NCBI GenBank assembly: GCA_963731745.1
Contig: CAVSWT010000010.1
Span: 248,001 to 312,000, forward strand
DNA: 64,000 nt
Direction: 5' to 3'
Source: CAVSWT01 sp963731745
GTDB lineage: Bacteria > Bacteroidota > Ignavibacteria > Ignavibacteriales > Ignavibacteriaceae
In this document: positions 1 to 9,854 of the stretch, piece after piece
How the letters are laid out: each line of letters starts with the position of its first letter
How positions within the stretch are numbered: the first letter of the stretch is position 1
The notes under the pieces: generated by a model
The model's database searches: none
The model's input: the letters and a program-made list of their open reading frames with translations, nothing else
Told to the model about the DNA's origin: nothing
Program-made: the position numbers and the translations under genes

Positions 1-2
1 CA

Positions 3-2681
3 TCGAGCCCGGCAGAACCTGCAATTGATAATGGAGGAAATGGCACAGGCAATGTTTCAGTATTCCCAAATATGATTGATGCTTCGGAAACAACTGATCT
101 TACATTTAAAGTTATAGGGGATGGAACTCACACTCTGGATAGTATTTTAATTGTAATTCCGAGTACATTGGGATGGACCTGGAGCGGCGATTTATTAGAT
201 GTTAATTTGAGTGGAGGTGCTGTTTCATCACAATCTTTTACAATCGTTAGTGATACTATTTTTATTGATTCAATAGCGATTACAAATACTGATTCTTTAA
301 TTATAAAAGTATCGAATGTTACTGCTCCATCTGAAGGTGGTTATACAGATTTTGTAATCAAAACCGCTTTATTGGGTGGCGTTCCTTTAGCTGTTTCACC
401 TTCAGCAAGAATTAATGTTTTAAAAACAGTCCCGATTATTGATGTTCATATAAATGATGTATCGGGAGTTCCCGCAGCTCCGTATGGAACAGGTGCTTCT
501 GTTACGGTTTCCGGAATTATAACAGCGGATTTGAATGATACACGAACAGACATTTATGTACAGGATTCAACAGCGGGAATAAATATCTTTAGCTTTTCCA
601 GATACTTTGATTATCAGATTGGAGATAGCGTAACGGTTACAGGAAATATTTTGCAATTTAGAGGTTTGACCGAAATATCACCGGACTCAGCAATGTTTTT
701 TATTCATTCGCATGGAAATAAAATTCCCGAACCAATAGTTTTAACTGCAGCGCAAGTTAACCAGACGTTTAATACAACAGATTATACAGAGCCAAATGAA
801 GGCAGGCTGATCAGAGTAAATGGTGTTACTTACAATTCTTCAAATCAGACAATAACAGATGCAACCGGAACAACGGGCGCATTTTTCGGAAGTATCAATG
901 AACCTAGCGGAACTTTTGATGTTGTTGGAATATTAAAACAATATAAACCTGGAGTTGGAACACCTCCACCACCTTTTACATCCGATTATGAAATTAATGT
1001 AAGATCGCAAGCAGATGTTATTGTTAGCCTAGGACCTGGCTTTGCAACTAAGCCTACAGAAAAAAATATACGACCCGATTCTGTAACTATTAATTTTAAA
1101 ACTACTGTTCCATCTCAAGCAATTGTGAGATATGGGAAAAGTAATTCTTATACAGATTCAGTTGTCATCTCTGATTTTAAATCTGAGCATTCTGTAGTTT
1201 TGGGGGGATTATGGCCTGCTACCATTTATCATTATCAGGTAGGTATATCAGATTCATCTGGTATGAATTTAACAGGTGATGCAATATTTTCCACAGCGTC
1301 ACCATATAATTCTAACGGAACAATAAACGTTTTTTTCAATCAATCAGTTGACACATCGGTCTCTTTAGGCGAGAATGCACAAACGGCTAATTTAGCACAA
1401 AAATTTATCGATAGAATAAATGCTGCCTCATTTTCAGTTGATGTTGCTCTTTATAGTTTAAGTGGAACAGTCGGGGCTAATATTGCAAATTCACTTATCA
1501 GCGCTAAAAACCGGGGTGTAAAAATTCGAGTTATTGGTGAGAAAGATAATCAAGGAACAGCGCCATGGAGTACATTAAAAAGTAACGGAATACAGGTAAT
1601 TGATGATAGTTATGATGCAAAAAACGGTGGTAACGGATTAATGCATAATAAATTTGCTGTGTTTGATTATCGTGATACGAGTTCTTACACAGATGATTGG
1701 GTTTGGAGCGGCTCGTGGAATGCTACTGATCCTGGAACAAATAACGATGCACAAAATGCAATTGAAATTCAGGATAAGGCATTAGCCGGGGCATACACAA
1801 TAGAATTTAATGAAATGTGGGGGAGCGATAATGATTCTCCAAATTCTTCAAACTCAAAATTCGGAGTTGACAAATCAAACAATACACCTCATCATTTTAA
1901 TATTTCAGGCATACCGATAGAACTTTATTTTGATCCATCAGATCAAACAACATCTCATATTGGCGACGTTCTTAGCAGCGCCGAATCATCAGTTAACGTT
2001 GCTATGCTGACTTTTACACAGGATGATCTTGCACAAATATTAATAAGTGAAAAATCATCCGGAGAAAAAGTTAGAGTTATTCTTGATAATAATACTGACA
2101 CTGGAAACGAGTTCAGCAATCTGCAAAATAATGGCGTAGATATTCATCTGAAAGGAAATGTTATAAAAGGATATTTTCATCATAAGTATGCGATCATCGA
2201 TGCAGAAAATAATTTAGATAATTCCACTTTAATTACTGGTTCACATAATTGGTCGAATGCCGCAGAGACTTCAAACAATGAAAACACTTTAATTATTTAT
2301 GATAAAAGAATTGCTAATTTATATCTTCAGGAATTTAAAGCAAGATATAAAGAAGCAGGCGGAACTGATACAATTTCAATTATAACAGACGTAGCTGATA
2401 ATGGAAATAATATTCCGGATAAATTTTATCTTTATCAAAATTATCCGAACCCATTTAATCCTGTAACAATAATAAAATTTGAAGTTTCTAAATCAGAAAG
2501 AATTCAATTAAAAGTTTATGATGTATTAGGGAGAGAAGTAAAATCATTGTATGATGGAATTGCTTCGATTGGCATTAAAACCGTCAAATTTGATGCATCA
2601 GAACTTTCGAGTGGAATTTATTTTTATAGATTGATTTCTGAAAGCTATATCAAGACAAACAAAATGATTTTATTGAAATAA
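3..2681 (+). CDS. Secreted phospholipase D-like protein with T9SS sorting domain (5' partial)
   Basis: The reading frame is open to the left edge, so the N-terminus and any signal peptide lie outside the window. Counting from the first ATG at 72, residues about 125-220 look like an OB-fold region of the kind found in extracellular nucleases. Residues about 320-415 look like a fibronectin III or purple-acid-phosphatase N-terminal domain. Two phospholipase D HxKx4D motifs follow, at H525/K527/D532 and H703/K705/D710, each followed by a GSWN or GSHNW block. Two such half-sites form one active site in the PLD superfamily. The C-terminus carries YPNPFNP (about 791) and a T9SS type A sorting domain ending in a Lys-rich tail, so the protein is probably exported to the surface or medium. 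The OB fold makes an extracellular nuclease more likely than a lipase, but the substrate is not proven. A good terminator follows. Confidence 0.85.
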   Translation, partial: SSPAEPAIDNGGNGTGNVSVFPNMIDASETTDLTFKVIGDGTHTLDSILIVIPSTLGWTWSGDLLDVNLSGGAVSSQSFTIVSDTIFIDSIAITNTDSLIIKVSNVTAPSEGGYTDFVIKTALLGGVPLAVSPSARINVLKTVPIIDVHINDVSGVPAAPYGTGASVTVSGIITADLNDTRTDIYVQDSTAGINIFSFSRYFDYQIGDSVTVTGNILQFRGLTEISPDSAMFFIHSHGNKIPEPIVLTAAQVNQTFNTTDYTEPNEGRLIRVNGVTYNSSNQTITDATGTTGAFFGSINEPSGTFDVVGILKQYKPGVGTPPPPFTSDYEINVRSQADVIVSLGPGFATKPTEKNIRPDSVTINFKTTVPSQAIVRYGKSNSYTDSVVISDFKSEHSVVLGGLWPATIYHYQVGISDSSGMNLTGDAIFSTASPYNSNGTINVFFNQSVDTSVSLGENAQTANLAQKFIDRINAASFSVDVALYSLSGTVGANIANSLISAKNRGVKIRVIGEKDNQGTAPWSTLKSNGIQVIDDSYDAKNGGNGLMHNKFAVFDYRDTSSYTDDWVWSGSWNATDPGTNNDAQNAIEIQDKALAGAYTIEFNEMWGSDNDSPNSSNSKFGVDKSNNTPHHFNISGIPIELYFDPSDQTTSHIGDVLSSAESSVNVAMLTFTQDDLAQILISEKSSGEKVRVILDNNTDTGNEFSNLQNNGVDIHLKGNVIKGYFHHKYAIIDAENNLDNSTLITGSHNWSNAAETSNNENTLIIYDKRIANLYLQEFKARYKEAGGTDTISIITDVADNGNNIPDKFYLYQNYPNPFNPVTIIKFEVSKSERIQLKVYDVLGREVKSLYDGIASIGIKTVKFDASELSSGIYFYRLISESYIKTNKMILLK

Positions 2682-2704
2682 AGTTTATTTTAAAATTTAT
2701 AATA

Positions 2705-2739
2705 AAGGCAGTCAATATTTAGGCTGCCTTTTTTTTACA
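2705..2739 (+). terminator. Rho-independent terminator after the PLD-like gene
   Basis: Stem AAGGCAG/CTGCCTT around an AT-rich loop, followed by a run of ten T. It lies 24 bases past the stop of the PLD-like gene. Confidence 0.8.
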
Positions 2740-2824
2740 GAAACCGATTTTAATTTAATCGCTTTTTAATATTCAATAGTACTTTAAAAAATTAATATTA
2801 AAATTAAATATTAATAGGAATTCC

Positions 2825-5575
2825 TTATTCTACAAGATAAGGTTTACCGGTTATCGTGAAATTCTTTAATATATACTCTGTTGTCATAGCTTTAGTGCCG
2901 GGTTGGATGCCTCCAACAGAAATTTTATAATCGCCTGGTTCTACAATGTAATTAACTTTTTTAATTTCAGTTGAATTGTTATCTGCTGAGATTATTTTGG
3001 ATAATTGTTTGGGAAGTATTTTGAAATTAACAATTTTTTCTTCATTTGGTTTTAAAAATATTCGTTTAAATCCTTCTAAGGAATGAATGGGAACAATAAC
3101 ACTATCTAATTTTGGCTTTGTCAAATAAAGTTGAACAACTTCGTCCCCTGCAAACTTTCCTATATTTTTTATTTCCACAGAAATTTCAGCAGTATCTGTC
3201 GTATTCAGGTTTGGGTTAATCTTTAAATTTCCATATTTAAATTTCGTGTAGCTTAATCCATATCCGAAAGGGAATAAGGGTTCGCCAGTGAAATATTTGT
3301 ATGTCCGATTCTGCATATTATAATCGTCAAACGGTGGAAGCTGATCTACCGACTTATAAAAAGTTACTGGCAGTCTGCCGGCTGGATTATAATCTCCAAA
3401 TAGAACATCAGCCAAAGCTGTTCCTCCTTCTTCGCCCGGATACCAGAGCTGAAGAATTGCAGGTAAATTTTCATTTTCCCAATTAACGGCTAATGCACTT
3501 CCACTGGTAAGAACAAGTATAACTGGTTTTCCAGTTTCATACAGTGCTTTTATTAAATTTTCCTGAACTTGAGGTAACTTTAAACTTGTCCTGTCTCCGC
3601 CTTTAAATCCTTCATAATCCACTTTCATTTCTTCGCCCTCAAGTTGTGATGTTATGCCGCCAACATACACAATAGCATCTGAAGCCTTAGCCAAATCAAT
3701 TGCGTTTTCAAAATTATTAACATTGAGTAGTTCCCAGTTTAAAATTAATTGAGGACGTCCGGAATTTATTGAGTAATCCAATTGAAATGTATACTGTTTT
3801 CCGGATTCTAGTTTGAGATTATTATTTTTAGTCGTTAAGTCAGAACCTAATGAATCTTGAAGAAGCATTTTCTCATTTACTAATAATTTATAGATCCCAT
3901 CACTTTTGATAATGAAATTGTAATTACCAGTAGTGGGAACAGATAACGTACCGCTCCATTTTGCGGAAGCCACATCATTATGTCCTTCAAAAGACGGCCT
4001 CTTAGTACTGTAAATCCAATTTGAACCGGTTATGTGATCGGTTCTAGAAAAAAATGGTTTGCCTTTTTGATTTTTATCTTTAAAGAATTCAACTTTTAAT
4101 CCTTTACTATTCCCAGACCTAAACATATCTTCATCAAAGTATTGTATAACATTTCCTTCTTCTACCAAATTACAGCCTGGTTCATAAATTACTTGGATTG
4201 AGTTTCCAGCTTTATTCAGATTATCAACTTTATTTTTTATTCCTTGTAATGGTGTGACATATTTTGACGGAGTTCCATTATAATTTCCAAGCAGCATCAA
4301 ATAGGAATCAGCAGTCGGGCCAATTACGGCAATTTTTTTTAAATTCTTTTTTAAGGGCAGTATATTCTCCGAACTATTCTTATCTGCAGGAGAATTTTTT
4401 AGTAATACGATCGATTCTTGCGCAGCTTTTAAAGCTAATTTTCGATGTTCTTCAGTATCATTTTCTTTGATAGTAATTTTTGAGTATGGAACATTTTCAG
4501 GAGGATCAAACATTCCTAGTCTAAAACGAGCGGTAAATAATCGTTTTACTGCTGTATCAATATCATTCTCTGTGAGCAAATCTTTTTTAACTGCTTCAAT
4601 TAAATCGGAACTATATACCTTTCCGCAATTTAAATCTGTCCCCGATTTAACTGCAACCGCCGCAGCTTCCGGAGCAGTTTTAACAAATTTATGATTCGCA
4701 TAAATATCACGAACAGCTCCGCAATCGGAAACAACATAACCATTAAAACCCCAATCGTCTCGTAAAATTTTATGAAGCAAAGCTGGAGAACCACAGCAGG
4801 CTTCTCCAAGCAGACTATTATAAGCACACATTACAGAAAATGCACCCGCATCTTTTATACAAGCTTCAAACGCTGGTAAATAAGTTTCATACAAATCATT
4901 ATTACTGATTATTGCATTAAAAGTGTGTCTATCTGGTTCCGGCCCGCTATGTACTGCAAAATGTTTTGGCGTGGCAATCACTTTAAAATAATTTGGGTTA
5001 TTTCCCTGCAGTCCTTTTACAAACGCAACTCCCATTCTTGAGGTTAAGTAAGGATCTTCTCCATAAGTTTCTTGTCCGCGTCCCCATCTTGGGTCACGAA
5101 ATATATTAATATTCGGGCTCCAAAATGTTAATCCTTTATAAATGCTGTGATCATTATTTGAAATTGCGTAATTATATTTAGCTCTGGCTTCTGTAGATAT
5201 TACATCAGCAACATTATGCATTAAATCAGTATCCCAGGTTGCAGCTAGCCCAATTGCTTGAGGAAAAACAGTAGCTACACCATTTCGTGCAACTCCATGC
5301 AATCCTTCATTCCACCAATTATACTCGGGAATATTTAATCTTGGTATAGCTGCCGCATCGTTAGCCATTTGAGAAACTTTTTCTTCCAAAGTCATTTTGG
5401 AAACTAAGTCGTTAACTCTTTCTTCAACCGTACGATTTGAATCATCTGAATTAAATTGTGACTTGGGTTTTATCAAATCAGAGGAATTATCATTCACAAT
5501 TTGTGGATTCACTAAACTAGGTAGTAATAAAAAAGTTAAAATGAATAATTTTTTCATCGTAAAATTTGGAAACAT
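2825..5575 (-). CDS. Glycoside hydrolase family 3 beta-glucosidase/xylosidase with PA14 insert
   Basis: Exported glycosidase of 916 residues. The ATG at 5575 has GGAGG four bases upstream. The inner ATG that would begin MKKLFIL has no such site, so the longer start is preferred and the signal peptide follows a short n-region. The GH3 TIM barrel spans about residues 45-360. It includes the signature block SPNINIFRDPRWGRGQETYG and the nucleophile Asp284 in VVSDCGAV; the DCGAV form is typical of the xylosidase/glucosidase branch. A PA14 carbohydrate-binding domain (about 485-615) is inserted in the C-terminal alpha/beta sandwich, and an FN3-like domain ends the protein. There is no T9SS sorting domain, so it is probably periplasmic. 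It hydrolyses terminal beta-linked glucose or xylose; which one is not decidable here. Confidence 0.9.
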   Translation of the reverse strand: MFPNFTMKKLFILTFLLLPSLVNPQIVNDNSSDLIKPKSQFNSDDSNRTVEERVNDLVSKMTLEEKVSQMANDAAAIPRLNIPEYNWWNEGLHGVARNGVATVFPQAIGLAATWDTDLMHNVADVISTEARAKYNYAISNNDHSIYKGLTFWSPNINIFRDPRWGRGQETYGEDPYLTSRMGVAFVKGLQGNNPNYFKVIATPKHFAVHSGPEPDRHTFNAIISNNDLYETYLPAFEACIKDAGAFSVMCAYNSLLGEACCGSPALLHKILRDDWGFNGYVVSDCGAVRDIYANHKFVKTAPEAAAVAVKSGTDLNCGKVYSSDLIEAVKKDLLTENDIDTAVKRLFTARFRLGMFDPPENVPYSKITIKENDTEEHRKLALKAAQESIVLLKNSPADKNSSENILPLKKNLKKIAVIGPTADSYLMLLGNYNGTPSKYVTPLQGIKNKVDNLNKAGNSIQVIYEPGCNLVEEGNVIQYFDEDMFRSGNSKGLKVEFFKDKNQKGKPFFSRTDHITGSNWIYSTKRPSFEGHNDVASAKWSGTLSVPTTGNYNFIIKSDGIYKLLVNEKMLLQDSLGSDLTTKNNNLKLESGKQYTFQLDYSINSGRPQLILNWELLNVNNFENAIDLAKASDAIVYVGGITSQLEGEEMKVDYEGFKGGDRTSLKLPQVQENLIKALYETGKPVILVLTSGSALAVNWENENLPAILQLWYPGEEGGTALADVLFGDYNPAGRLPVTFYKSVDQLPPFDDYNMQNRTYKYFTGEPLFPFGYGLSYTKFKYGNLKINPNLNTTDTAEISVEIKNIGKFAGDEVVQLYLTKPKLDSVIVPIHSLEGFKRIFLKPNEEKIVNFKILPKQLSKIISADNNSTEIKKVNYIVEPGDYKISVGGIQPGTKAMTTEYILKNFTITGKPYLVE

Positions 5576-5784
5576 TTTACCTCCAAAATATTTTCAAAAA
5601 ATAGTAGATAGGGGTTAGATTTGTATTCTGTTAATCGTTCCTTTAAAGTAAAGAAATCTAAAGTAATAATTCTATTTTCGTGAAATTTTTATTGTATTTT
5701 TAATTTATTTATAATAAAAATATTTGTAAAATCGAACCTATATCTTTAATTTTGTAACTCAATTTTTAATCTGAAGGAATAATA

Positions 5785-7194
5785 ATGAGCCATGTTAAAG
5801 GCAAAATAATACAAGTAATTGGGCCTGTAGTTGATATTGAATTTGAGAACGGGCATCTACCTAAAATATATAATGCTATCAGAATTCCCAGAACTAATAC
5901 TGAAGGTGTTGATGAAAATTTAATAACTGAAGTTCAGCAGCATTTAGGTGAAGATAGAGTTCGTACTATAGCTATGGATTCAACAGATGGTTTAGTGCGA
6001 GGTATGGATGCTTTTGACACAACTGAACCAATAACTGTTCCGGTAGGACCAGCAACTTTAGGAAGATTAATTAATGTAATTGGGCAAGGTATTGATCACA
6101 TAGGTGAAATAAAATCTGAAAAAAGATATCCAATACATAGGCCGGCACCAAAGTTTGCAAACCTCTCAACCCAAAGTGAAATGTTTGAAACAGGAATTAA
6201 AGTTATTGATTTAATTGAACCTTATTCGAAGGGCGGTAAAACCGGTTTATTTGGCGGCGCCGGAGTAGGGAAGACAGTTATTATTCAGGAACTTATCCAT
6301 AACATTGCACAAGAGCATGGCGGATATTCTGTGTTTGCGGGAGTAGGTGAGAGAACTCGAGAAGGAAATGATCTCTGGGTTGAAATGAAAGAGTCGGGCG
6401 TTCTTGAAAAAACTTCACTCGTTTTCGGGCAGATGAATGAACCTCCAGGAGCAAGGTTAAGAGTAGGTTTAACAGGATTAACAATTGCTGAATATTTTAG
6501 AGATGAAGAAGGAAGAGACGTTCTTTTATTTATTGATAATATTTTTAGATTTACTCAAGCCGGTTCTGAAGTAAGTGCGCTGCTTGGTAGAATGCCTTCA
6601 GCGGTTGGTTATCAACCAAACCTTGCAACTGAAATGGGCGCATTGCAAGAGAGAATTACTTCGACTGATAAAGGTTCAATCACTTCAGTGCAGGCAATTT
6701 ATGTTCCTGCAGATGATTTAACTGATCCCGCACCAGCAGCAGCTTTTGCGCATCTTGATGCTACTACAGTTTTAAGCCGTCAAATTTCCGAACTTGGTAT
6801 TTATCCTGCAGTTGATCCTTTGGATTCAACTTCAAGGATTTTAGAACCAGGTATCATCGGAAAAGAACATTACGCTGTTGCTAAAAACGTTAAAGAAATT
6901 CTACAGCATTATAAAGACTTGCAGGATATTATTAATATTCTTGGTATGGATGAACTTTCTGACGAAGATAAAATAGTTGTAAGAAGAGCAAGAAGAATTC
7001 AAAGATTCTTTAGTCAGCCGTTTCATGTTGCTGAACAATTTACAGGCTACAAAGGGAAATATGTAAAGCTTGAAGATACAATAAAAGGATTTAAGGAAAT
7101 TATTGACGGCAAGCATGATGAACTTCCTGAAGGAGCATTTATGTATGTCGGTACAATTGAAGAAGCAGTTGAAAAAGCTAAAGCGATGAAATAG
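5785..7194 (+). CDS. atpD: F1F0 ATP synthase subunit beta
   Basis: Catalytic beta subunit of F1 ATP synthase, 469 residues, the usual length. The Walker A motif GGAGVGKT is at 157-164. GERTREGNDLW, the Walker B region LLFIDNIFRFTQAGSEVSALLGRMPSAVGYQ (split here for reading as LLFIDNIFRF then TQAGSEVSALLGRMPS) and the C-terminal helical domain are all intact. An AAGGA site precedes ATG 5785. The next gene, atpC, starts two bases after the stop. No other ATP synthase subunit gene is in the window. A separate atpDC pair is the usual arrangement in Chlorobi and relatives, where atpAG and the F0 genes sit elsewhere. Confidence 0.98.
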   Translation: MSHVKGKIIQVIGPVVDIEFENGHLPKIYNAIRIPRTNTEGVDENLITEVQQHLGEDRVRTIAMDSTDGLVRGMDAFDTTEPITVPVGPATLGRLINVIGQGIDHIGEIKSEKRYPIHRPAPKFANLSTQSEMFETGIKVIDLIEPYSKGGKTGLFGGAGVGKTVIIQELIHNIAQEHGGYSVFAGVGERTREGNDLWVEMKESGVLEKTSLVFGQMNEPPGARLRVGLTGLTIAEYFRDEEGRDVLLFIDNIFRFTQAGSEVSALLGRMPSAVGYQPNLATEMGALQERITSTDKGSITSVQAIYVPADDLTDPAPAAAFAHLDATTVLSRQISELGIYPAVDPLDSTSRILEPGIIGKEHYAVAKNVKEILQHYKDLQDIINILGMDELSDEDKIVVRRARRIQRFFSQPFHVAEQFTGYKGKYVKLEDTIKGFKEIIDGKHDELPEGAFMYVGTIEEAVEKAKAMK

Positions 7195-7196
7195 AT

Positions 7197-7631
7197 ATGG
7201 CAATGAATTTAAATTTACAAATTATTACTCCGGCAAAAGTTTCATTTACAGGTGAAGTTAAATCCGTTACAATTCCTGGAACTTTGGGAAGCTTTCAAAT
7301 TTTAAAAGATCATGCTCCTTTAATTAGTACTTTTGAGATAGGATTTTTTAAGGTTGAAAGACTTGATAATTCAGCTGATTATTACGCAACAAGCGGCGGT
7401 ACAGTTGAAGTGCTTCATAATAAAATTATTGTGCTTGCAGATGCAATAGAACTTGCACATGAAATTGATGTTGAACGTGCCGAAAAAGCAAAGCAACGAG
7501 CCGAAGAAAGATTAGCAATTAAAGAATCAGTAACGGATATACAGCGGGCACAAAATGCTTTAAAACGAGCCGTTAACAGACTTCAAATTGTTGAGAAATA
7601 TGTTGCCGGATTAAAAAACTCAATCAATTAA
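7197..7631 (+). CDS. atpC: F1F0 ATP synthase subunit epsilon
   Basis: Epsilon subunit of the F1 central stalk, 144 residues. The N-terminal beta-sandwich covers about residues 5-88, with the conserved LGSFQILKDHAPL block. The C-terminal helical hairpin, rich in Glu, Lys and Arg (about 92-140), acts as the inhibitory arm in the family. The gene begins two bases after the atpD stop, so the two are co-transcribed and probably translationally coupled. It converges on dinB, whose stop is only 35 bases away; no clear terminator is visible in that gap. Confidence 0.95.
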   Translation: MAMNLNLQIITPAKVSFTGEVKSVTIPGTLGSFQILKDHAPLISTFEIGFFKVERLDNSADYYATSGGTVEVLHNKIIVLADAIELAHEIDVERAEKAKQRAEERLAIKESVTDIQRAQNALKRAVNRLQIVEKYVAGLKNSIN

Positions 7632-7666
7632 TATTTTATAATCAGTCTTTCTAAATCATTCACGCT

Positions 7667-8827
7667 TCACTCATTCATTCCAATTGTAATAGCAGAATAA
7701 CCATATCTGGTTCGAATCGAATTTATTGCTTCAATCATTTTTAATCTTTTAGTTTCATAAATATCAAACAAATTTCCTTGATGAAATGAAGTAATAAAGT
7801 TTGTTACTTTCACCCCGATTAATCTGATAGAAACTCTTCTTGTATAAGATTTTAAAAATATTTTTTTTGCTGTTTCATAAATAATCTTATCGTCATCAGT
7901 ATGATGAATTGTTTTGGCGCAGGTTAATGTTTTAAAATCAGAATACCTTAATTTTATGCTTATGGTAGATGTTTGATAATTACTGTCTCTAAGTAATTGA
8001 CATACTTGTCCGGTAAGCTTGAAGAGAATATTCAAAATTATTTCTCTATCAACTACATCTTCAAAAGTTCTCTCTTTGGAAATGCTTTTTTGTTCATGTT
8101 CAACAGACAAGTATTCGGTTCCTTCGCCGTTTGCCTTGTGCCATAAATCCACACCATATTTGCCTAAGAATACTCCCAAATAATCTGAACTAACTTTGGA
8201 TAAGTCCCCAACTCTATAGAAGCCGCGGCTGTTTAATTCTTTTAAAGTTACTTTTCCAACTCCAGGTATTTTTTCAATCGGAAGAGGAGAGAGAAAATTT
8301 TTTTCATTACCATGCCTGACATAAGTAATTCCTCTCGGCTTTTTAAAATCAGAGCCGATTTTTGCGATAGTTTTGTTGCTTCCAATTCCAATTGAAGCAG
8401 GCAAATACACTTTATTCCAAATTTCATTTTGAAGAAAAGATGCAAATACTAATAGTGATCCGTAAATTCTTTCACAGCCGGTAAAATCCATATAGAATTC
8501 ATCAATTGAAGCCTGTTCAATTATAGGGGCATATTTTGTTAAAATATTTTTTACAAGTTTTGAAAATCTCGAGTATTCCTCAAAATGGCCTTTCAAATAA
8601 ACACCGTGCGGACAAAGTTTGTAAGCTGTTTTTATGGGCATAGCAGAATGTAATCCGAATTTTCTTGCCTCGTAAGAGCATGCCGCAACAACACCTCTGC
8701 CGTGAGGATCACCGCCGACAATAACAGGCAAGTTTTCCAGTGAAGGATCTAATATTCTTTCAACGGAAACAAAAAAAGTATCTAAATCAAGATGGAATAT
8801 AGTTCTCATTCTAAATTCAAATTTCAT
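7667..8827 (-). CDS. dinB: DNA polymerase IV (Y-family translesion polymerase)
   Basis: Y-family polymerase of 386 residues. The first metal site is D14-L-D16 in HLDLDTFF, and the second catalytic block is SIDEFYMDF (D109, E110). Both are intact, so this is an active DinB rather than a catalytically dead ImuB. Helix-hairpin-helix (KIPGVGKVTLKEL) and little-finger regions follow. Two starts are possible, ATG 8827 or ATG 8809 (MRTIFHLDL); neither has a clear ribosome-binding site. The extreme C-terminus shows no obvious clamp-binding peptide. It is the last gene of the minus-strand run that begins at the LexA-type operator near 13.29 kb, so SOS co-expression with the split DnaE is plausible. 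A palindromic repeat sits directly upstream and may interrupt or end that transcript. Confidence 0.95.
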   Translation of the reverse strand: MKFEFRMRTIFHLDLDTFFVSVERILDPSLENLPVIVGGDPHGRGVVAACSYEARKFGLHSAMPIKTAYKLCPHGVYLKGHFEEYSRFSKLVKNILTKYAPIIEQASIDEFYMDFTGCERIYGSLLVFASFLQNEIWNKVYLPASIGIGSNKTIAKIGSDFKKPRGITYVRHGNEKNFLSPLPIEKIPGVGKVTLKELNSRGFYRVGDLSKVSSDYLGVFLGKYGVDLWHKANGEGTEYLSVEHEQKSISKERTFEDVVDREIILNILFKLTGQVCQLLRDSNYQTSTISIKLRYSDFKTLTCAKTIHHTDDDKIIYETAKKIFLKSYTRRVSIRLIGVKVTNFITSFHQGNLFDIYETKRLKMIEAINSIRTRYGYSAITIGMNE

Positions 8828-8830
8828 TTT

Positions 8831-8910
8831 GTCATTTTGGACGAGTCTTCGAGTGAGAAATCTTTTACCCCATTATAAAAAAAGATTTCTCGCTTTGGTC
8901 GAGAAATGAC
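8831..8910. repeat. Palindromic repeat element, copy 1 (short, no gene)
   Basis: About 80 bp. It begins GTCATTTTGGACGAG and ends GGTCGAGAAATGAC. Internal arms GAGAAATCTTT and AAAGATTTCTC pair around an AT-rich loop. The same terminal and internal arms occur at 9855-9929, 63460-63548 and 63563-63946. It lies between dinB and the DUF72 gene. Confidence 0.8.
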
Positions 8911-8928
8911 AATCTCTCAATGACAGAG

Positions 8929-9813
8929 TTAATTAGATGCAATTTTTTGCAGTCTTGGATATAGCATTTTAATATTATTCGGCATTGGTATTTTCAATTT
9001 TTCTTCTAATAAATGAATTAGTTCAAACGCATTTGCAACTGCATCGCCGTTAGGATGATTGTTCATTATAATAAAAATTTGTTTTACTGCTTCTTTTATG
9101 GATAAAATTTTTTCTTGGATTTCTAACAATTCCGATGGGGAATAAAAATATTTATACCTTGCACTCTGTTCAATATAATTTTGTTTTTTACCGAAGCTGT
9201 TAATTGAATTTATCCACGCTTCTTTATTTCTTCCATGAAAGCGAATGTATGCTTTGTCATTAGTCACAATGGGTTCGAACGGGATTGCTTCACCAACTTC
9301 CGGCTGGTCAATTGAACAATAAGTTAGATCTAATTCTTTAAATAGTTCGATTGTTTTTTTGTTTATCCATGATTTATGACGCACTTCTACAAAGCAGCTG
9401 AAGCTTTGAAAAATTTCTTTAAGCTCTTTTATGTAGTTTATATTTACTTCATTGCATTGAAATGAATATGGAAACTGAAGCAGCAGTCCGCCGAGCCTTT
9501 CGACTTTTGCAAGCTTGTCTAAGTTGTAACAGACAGCTTTAATTTTTTGCTGGTCATAATTTTTTTTATGTGTAAAATCCTGATGAAGCTTCAATGTAAA
9601 AATGAAATCTTCGGCATCAGATAATTTTTCAATCCAGCTTTCAACTGTTCTTGGACTTAAATAAGTATAATACGAAGCATTGACTTCCACACAATTAAAA
9701 TAATGAGCATAAAATTGCAGCCAGTCAAATCCTTTGGTTTGATTCTTGGGATAAAATGCCGGAACCCAATCTTTATAGCTCCATCCTGCAGTACCGATAA
9801 AAAATTTTGGCAT
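8929..9813 (-). CDS. DUF72 family protein (YecE-like TIM barrel)
   Basis: 294 residues, beginning MPKFFIGTAGWSYKDWVPAF. This GTAGWSY...FYP opening is the hallmark of DUF72/YecE. Other family blocks include the NASYYTYLSPRTVESW region, LLLQFPYSF, FVEVRHKSW and the near C-terminal IIMNNHPNGDAVANA. The fold is a TIM barrel and no enzymatic activity is established for the family. A copy of the palindromic repeat lies on each side (8831-8910 and 9855-9929), so it may be a passenger within the cassette or have been brought in with the repeats. It is co-directional with the split dnaE genes upstream and dinB downstream. Confidence 0.92.
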   Translation of the reverse strand: MPKFFIGTAGWSYKDWVPAFYPKNQTKGFDWLQFYAHYFNCVEVNASYYTYLSPRTVESWIEKLSDAEDFIFTLKLHQDFTHKKNYDQQKIKAVCYNLDKLAKVERLGGLLLQFPYSFQCNEVNINYIKELKEIFQSFSCFVEVRHKSWINKKTIELFKELDLTYCSIDQPEVGEAIPFEPIVTNDKAYIRFHGRNKEAWINSINSFGKKQNYIEQSARYKYFYSPSELLEIQEKILSIKEAVKQIFIIMNNHPNGDAVANAFELIHLLEEKLKIPMPNNIKMLYPRLQKIASN

Positions 9814-9854
9814 AATGGTTTTTGTTTTTATTAATTACTGAAATAATACCCTTA

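Noticed and set aside
7667..8827. ImuB (inactive Y-family protein)
   Set aside because: The catalytic residues D14/D16 and D109/E110 are present, so DinB fits better.
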